Below are positions 34,617 to 39,565 of a DNA stretch of 39,565 nucleotides, in pieces. Made by a program: the position numbers and the translations under genes. How positions within the stretch are numbered: position 1 is the stretch's first letter; every line of letters begins with the position of its first letter. The notes under the pieces were generated by a model that saw only the letters and a list, made by a program, of their open reading frames with translations, had not been told where the DNA came from and did not search any database. The DNA is from Limnoraphis robusta CS-951 (GTDB taxonomy: Bacteria > Cyanobacteriota > Cyanobacteriia > Cyanobacteriales > Microcoleaceae): the NCBI RefSeq assembly GCF_000972705.2, contig NZ_LATL02000086.1, forward strand, positions 1-39,565, given 5' to 3'.

Positions 34617-35510
34617 ATGAGCAACTCCAACACTCAATCTGAGGATGATGCTATCCTACTGGCTCAAAACGAAACAGACGCGCTCCTACAGTCCGTAGCT
34701 GAACAACTGGCAACAGATACATTTGATGCAACTGATGAAGATTTGTTGAAACGTTTGGTTGAATGTTTGGGAGATACACGCGGTATGACTCGACTGCGTT
34801 GTGCAGAAACATTAGGGGAGATTGGTAAACCCGCAACTCCAGTGTTATTAGAGGCTCTGGCTGCTCATTCTAACGTGGTTGTGCGGCGAGCGGCAGCCAA
34901 AACCTTGACCCTAATTGCTGATCCGAGTGCCGTTCCCCAGTTAATTCATGCTTTGCTCAATGATGAAGATACCGTCGTTAAAGGATCGTCTGTTGGGGCA
35001 TTAGCTCAAATTGGAGAAGCAGCCGTCCCGCCTTTACTGGAAATTCTCGAATCCCCTGACATCCCAGAAAGTACAAAAGGTCATGGGGCTTGGGCCTTAT
35101 CGTTTATTGGGGTAAAAGCCAAAAATTATCTCTCTCGGGCGATCGCCTCGAACTCTCCGGCGGTTCGGGGGGCTGTGGTGGGGGTGATTACCAAAATCGC
35201 CCAGGATGAACCCCAGCCTGAGTTGTTTGATCTTTTGGTTCAGTCCCTGGCTGACTCCGATGAAGATGTTCGTTGTGAAGCAGCAGCAGCTTTGGGGAAT
35301 CTCAGCTATCAACCTGCCATTGGGAAGTTGGTTGAGTTACTCGATCATTCTAGTCCAGAAACCCGCAAATCTGCGGCTCTAGCGTTGATGAAGATTGGCG
35401 ATCGCAGTAGCCTTGAACCGTTAGAAACCGCGTTGAGCCAAGAATCAGAAACTCAAGTGACATCAATTCTTCAATTGGCCATTTCTCAACTGCAAAAATC
35501 CTCCCACTGA
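34617..35510 (+). CDS. cpeF: HEAT-repeat bilin lyase CpeF (MpeU/MpeV-like)
   Basis: A 297-residue HEAT-repeat lyase of the CpcE/F superfamily. Repeated helices with the PBS-lyase pattern include RLRCAETLGEIGKPATPVLLEAL, VVVRRAAAKTLTLIADPSAVPQL, VVKGSSVGALAQIG and ALMKIGDRSSLEPL. The N-terminal DALLQSVAEQLATDTFDATD and DLLKRLVECLGDTRGMTR are the pattern remembered for CpeF of Fremyella. That enzyme attaches doubly linked phycoerythrobilin to beta-Cys48/Cys59. The gene lies 205 bp before cpeB in the same direction, so the lyase and its substrate may be expressed together. Confidence 0.8.
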   Translation: MSNSNTQSEDDAILLAQNETDALLQSVAEQLATDTFDATDEDLLKRLVECLGDTRGMTRLRCAETLGEIGKPATPVLLEALAAHSNVVVRRAAAKTLTLIADPSAVPQLIHALLNDEDTVVKGSSVGALAQIGEAAVPPLLEILESPDIPESTKGHGAWALSFIGVKAKNYLSRAIASNSPAVRGAVVGVITKIAQDEPQPELFDLLVQSLADSDEDVRCEAAAALGNLSYQPAIGKLVELLDHSSPETRKSAALALMKIGDRSSLEPLETALSQESETQVTSILQLAISQLQKSSH

Positions 35511-35654
35511 GTCAGGAGGCAAAAATCCGCTTCAGATCAGGGTTTCTCTCAGAATCAACCCGGCAAGTATTACAAAATGTAACTTTCTTTTTCAGAAATG
35601 AGACGGAAGAAACCCAAGACCTGTATCGTGAAAAACCAAGTTAGTCAAATTACC

Positions 35655-35684
35655 TTGGTAGTAAACTAACGACTCCAATAAAAT
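35655..35684 (+). promoter_or_regulatory. Candidate cpeBA promoter
   Basis: TTGGTA (35655-35660) and TAAAAT (35679-35684) are 18 bases apart, giving an expected start near 35691, only about 25 bases before the cpeB ATG. Just upstream and overlapping is an inverted repeat, ACCAAG / CTTGGT (35636-35660), with GTTAG / CTAAC nearby. This could be an operator. It is a weak call made by eye. Confidence 0.35.
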
Positions 35685-35703
35685 CACTTTTGTTTAAATC
35701 TAG

Positions 35704-36270
<567 letters not shown>

Positions 36271-36336
36271 TCTATATCTGTTTACTATAGCGTCGCTGAA
36301 CTGAATTCAATTGACAATCTATAATTTGGGAGATAA

Positions 36337-36837
<501 letters not shown>

Positions 36838-36981
36838 TCCCGTGACAAATTTCTGATCTCGTAAGAAGGTAGAATTCTTTCTGCAAGTCTAGGAACGCTT
36901 GGCTGCTTGCATATCGTTGATCGGTATGGTAATGGCGAGGAATTTCTGGGCTTGCTGTTCTGTTTGCGGACTGCTCTGGTT

Positions 36982-38256
36982 ATGGATCAACGCTTTTTTA
37001 ATCTTTTTAATCTCACAGAAGACGAAGCCATTGCCTTGTTAGATAGCCCTCTCGATCAAATTGATGAGGGAAATTCTCGCTACACTGCGGCATCCCATTT
37101 AGTGAACTTCCCCACAGAGCAATCTATCAATGCGCTGATGCGGGCTGTTCAGCAAACTGATCCTCGGATGGAGAACCGAATTGTCCGCCGCAAGTCCATC
37201 GAAACCTTAGGGCGGTTGAAAGCCGCTCAAGCTTTGCCTCTAATTCGCACCTGCTTAAGTGATGAGGATTGTTATACCGTCGAAAATGCGGTTTGGTCAA
37301 TTGGGGAAATTGGTACAACTGACCCCAATATTTTAGAAGATGTAGCCCAACTCCTCGATAAGCCCGGCCAGACTTACCGTGTGATCATTCATACATTAAT
37401 GCAGTTGAATTATCAGCCGGCTGTAGAACGTATTCGCCAATTTGTTGAAGATGCTGATCCCCCTACAGCGAGTGCTGCCATCACTGCAATTTGCCGCTTT
37501 ACGGGGGAGACATCCCAAATGCAGAAAGTGGTGGCAATGTTACAGCATCCGAACGTATTAGCACGGCGATTATCCATCCAAGATTTAATTAACGCTCGCT
37601 ACTATGATGCCATTCCCAAGATAGCTCGCTGTCCAGTTTCCCTTGTGTTTCGGCTGCGGGGAATTCGGACTTTAGCACAAGCGGGAATAGAGGCAGGGGC
37701 AATTACTTTTGAAACGGTTCAACCCTATTTAGATCAAACTCTGTATGATCATCCCCAGGATTTAGATTTAGTTCATCGTTATGATCAACGGCCTGATTTA
37801 CCTGCTCTGATCCGGGGATTGTATGAAACGGACTTTGGCAAATGTTATCTGGCGACTCAAACCATTCTGGACGCTTATTCAGAAGCGGCTCCGGCTGCCC
37901 TATTTACAACTTATGCTGAGGAAGCCTATAGTGACTATGGCGCTCACTTTCATGTAATGAAGTTGTTTGGCTGGTTGAAACACGCTCCTGCTTATGATTT
38001 ATTAATAGAAACCTTAGAGCATCCCCAACCTCAGTTCCAAAAATCTAGAGCAGCCTCCGCGATCGCTCTGGGTGAATTGGGAGATCAGCGTGCAATTCCT
38101 GCCTTAAAAGCCTGTTTAGAAACGAAAATTTGGGATCTCAAGTATGCGGCTTTAATGGCTTTAGAAAAACTGGGTGACGTTAGTTCTCACCCGGTTTTAG
38201 CCGATGATCCAGACCCCCTCATTCAAGCCCGAGCCGTTTTCAACTCTAACCTCTAA
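36982..38256 (+). CDS. cpeY: Phycoerythrin alpha-subunit lyase CpeY
   Basis: A 424-residue HEAT-repeat lyase of the CpcE/F superfamily. In Fremyella CpeY, helped by CpeZ, attaches phycoerythrobilin to alpha-Cys82. The N-terminal MDQRFFNLFNLTEDEAIALL and later stretches (VRRKSIETLGRLKAAQALP, CYTVENAVWSIGEIGTTDP, LLDKPGQTYRVIIHTL, QFQKSRAASAIALGELGDQRA) match the remembered CpeY. The frame is open from a TTG at 36907, but those 25 residues lack family character, so ATG 36982 is used. It lies 144 bp after cpeA and 9 bp before cpeZ, forming the cpeBA-cpeYZ arrangement. Confidence 0.9.
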   Translation: MDQRFFNLFNLTEDEAIALLDSPLDQIDEGNSRYTAASHLVNFPTEQSINALMRAVQQTDPRMENRIVRRKSIETLGRLKAAQALPLIRTCLSDEDCYTVENAVWSIGEIGTTDPNILEDVAQLLDKPGQTYRVIIHTLMQLNYQPAVERIRQFVEDADPPTASAAITAICRFTGETSQMQKVVAMLQHPNVLARRLSIQDLINARYYDAIPKIARCPVSLVFRLRGIRTLAQAGIEAGAITFETVQPYLDQTLYDHPQDLDLVHRYDQRPDLPALIRGLYETDFGKCYLATQTILDAYSEAAPAALFTTYAEEAYSDYGAHFHVMKLFGWLKHAPAYDLLIETLEHPQPQFQKSRAASAIALGELGDQRAIPALKACLETKIWDLKYAALMALEKLGDVSSHPVLADDPDPLIQARAVFNSNL

Positions 38257-38265
38257 AATCAAACC

Positions 38266-38898
38266 ATGACTACTGACTCCCAATTTGAACAACTCAAACA
38301 CCCCAATCCTCATCTGCGAGAACGGGCAATGGCTGAAATTTTTGAATCTCAAGATGAAAATACGATTCCCCGTTTAATCAACATCTTAGATGATGAAGAT
38401 GTCGTTTATCGTCGAGCGGCCGTTAAGTTGTTAGGAGCGATTGGTACAGATGCAGTACCAGCCCTTGTTGAAGCTTTACTGCAAAGTAACAATGTCACCG
38501 TGCGAGGGAGTGCGGCTAAGGCTTTGGCTCAGGTGGCCGTGAATTATCCTGACTTACCTTTTCCCGAAGCGGGTTTACAGGGATTAAAAGCTGCAATTAA
38601 TGACGCTAACCCGGTTGTTCATATTGCTGCTGTGATGGCATTAGGTGAGGTTGGGCCAGATGCTTTTGAGATTTTGGTAGACTCCCTAAAAACAACTGAT
38701 AATGTTGCTGTACAAGTTGCAATTGTTAATGCTCTTGCTTCTCTGGGTGATCCACGCTGTCAAGAAGTGCTTACAACCTTTGCTCATGATCAATCTGTGG
38801 ATGTCTATGTGCAGGAGTCGGCAAACAGTGCTTTATCACGGTTAGATTTAGCTTCTGCGGCGAGAAGCCACACACCTGAAAACGAAGTGTCAGTGTGA
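38266..38898 (+). CDS. cpeZ: CpeZ, chaperone-like partner of CpeY
   Basis: A 210-residue HEAT-repeat protein of the CpcE/F superfamily with the sequence expected for CpeZ: FEQLKHPNPHLRERAMAEIFE, VVYRRAAVKLLGAIGTDAVP, VTVRGSAAKALAQVAV and PVVHIAAVMALGEVGPDAFE. In other organisms CpeZ improves CpeY activity and stabilises alpha-phycoerythrin. The length is close to the usual 205. It starts 9 bp after cpeY, so translation is likely coupled. A 74-bp spacer then leads to tnpB. Confidence 0.9.
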   Translation: MTTDSQFEQLKHPNPHLRERAMAEIFESQDENTIPRLINILDDEDVVYRRAAVKLLGAIGTDAVPALVEALLQSNNVTVRGSAAKALAQVAVNYPDLPFPEAGLQGLKAAINDANPVVHIAAVMALGEVGPDAFEILVDSLKTTDNVAVQVAIVNALASLGDPRCQEVLTTFAHDQSVDVYVQESANSALSRLDLASAARSHTPENEVSV

Positions 38899-38972
38899 GA
38901 TGAATCGCCGACAAGATCTCTAATTTCTCGGCAATTTCGTTATAATCAAGTACATTCGCTCTAAGTTGTTCA

Positions 38973-39565
38973 ATGAGAAACGTAGCAAAAGTCAGACTAT
39001 ATCCAACGGATGACCAGAAACAAGCCCTTGCAAAAGCGTTTGGCTCTGTACGTTGGGTATGGAATTACTGTCTAGAGCTAAACAACCAAGCCTACAAAGA
39101 AACAGGCAAGGGTATCTCAGGAATGCAGCTAAAAAAGCAACTACCAATTCTTAAAAAGAAAGAAGAAACAGTCTGGTTGAAAGAAACCTATTCACAGTGT
39201 TTACAGCAGTCTGTCTTGAATCTTTCTAGAGCTTTTGTCAACTTCTTTGAAGGTCGGGCTAAATTTCCCCGGTTCAAGAGTCGTCATGGAAAACAGTCAA
39301 TTCAATATCCTCAAAACGTCAAGATTATTGAAAACTATTTGAGTTTCCCTGTGATTGGCAAGATTAAAGCAAATATTCACAGAACCTTTGACGGGAACAT
39401 TAAAACAGTTACAATAACTAAGACTCAAACCGAAAAGTATTATGCTTCTATTGTGTTTGAGAATGAGGATATTGAACCCCTGATTTCTGCTCAGGGTAAA
39501 GCTATAGGGTTGGACTTGGGACTGACTCACTTTTTAATTACAAGTGAGGGGTCTAAATATGATAA
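38973..39565 (+). CDS. tnpB: TnpB-type (IS200/IS605 OrfB) RNA-guided nuclease, 5' part
   Basis: The frame is open to the window edge (197 complete codons) and encodes the N-terminal part of a TnpB/OrfB protein. It begins MRNVAKVRLYPTDDQKQALA. It has VRWVWNYCLELNNQAYKETGK, the conserved NLSRAFVNFFEGRAKFPRFKSRHGKQS region, and the RuvC-I motif GLDLGLTHF close to the edge. TnpB proteins are RNA-guided nucleases of IS200/IS605-type elements. A -10-like TATAAT at 38941-38946 and a small hairpin GCCGA/TCGGC (38907-38932) lie upstream. No TnpA is visible. The right end and any omega-RNA would lie outside the window. Confidence 0.85.
   Translation, partial: MRNVAKVRLYPTDDQKQALAKAFGSVRWVWNYCLELNNQAYKETGKGISGMQLKKQLPILKKKEETVWLKETYSQCLQQSVLNLSRAFVNFFEGRAKFPRFKSRHGKQSIQYPQNVKIIENYLSFPVIGKIKANIHRTFDGNIKTVTITKTQTEKYYASIVFENEDIEPLISAQGKAIGLDLGLTHFLITSEGSKYD

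Noticed and set aside
36907..36981. TTG start for cpeY 25 codons upstream
   Set aside because: The remembered CpeY begins MDxRFFNLFNL, which matches ATG 36982.

Overview
The window comes from a phycoerythrin-containing cyanobacterium, most likely a filamentous one of the Oscillatoriales type. The evidence is a complete C-phycoerythrin gene region with bilin lyases and PebA/PebB, at least 16 copies of the HIP1 octamer GCGATCGC, heptamer tandem repeats, MITE-like palindromic elements, and a perfect NtcA-type promoter. No tRNA, rRNA or CRISPR array was seen.

Region 1 (1-9461) is an exopolysaccharide/capsule locus. On the minus strand a probable four-gene operon runs wza-like export protein, wzc-like tyrosine autokinase, wzx-like flippase, NAD-dependent epimerase. 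On the plus strand lie an ExoM-type glycosyltransferase and a sulfotransferase. At the left edge a DUF6492 gene and an O-antigen polymerase-like gene meet head to head, and both lack their 5' ends, as if one deletion had removed the region between them.

Region 2 (9816-17030) holds a 2145-residue minus-strand surface protein (DUF4347, L-type-lectin-like domain, cadherin-like tandem repeats, RTX repeats) and a DedA membrane protein. It is followed by two non-coding stretches (17031-17662 and 18761-19256) rich in MITE-like elements. Between them is a PfpI/DJ-1 protein fused to a four-helix-bundle domain.

Region 3 (19257-25654) carries a LapA-domain membrane protein, an SRPBCC protein and a HEAT-repeat protein. 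Then comes a probable nitrogen-control operon: an NtcB-like LysR regulator behind an exact NtcA-activated promoter, a degenerate TrpD-like protein, a small membrane protein, and MobA for the molybdenum cofactor used by nitrate reductase.

Region 4 (26395-38898) starts with an orphan DppB-type permease and continues into an 11.5 kb phycoerythrin island. It contains pebA-pebB (minus), cpeC-cpeD-cpeS-cpeT-cpeR, a second CpcS-family lyase (minus), a pentapeptide-repeat protein, cpeF, cpeB-cpeA and cpeY-cpeZ. Together these make phycoerythrobilin, attach it to the phycoerythrin cysteines, and link the hexamers into rods. A transposon-type tnpB begins 74 bp after cpeZ and runs out of the window.
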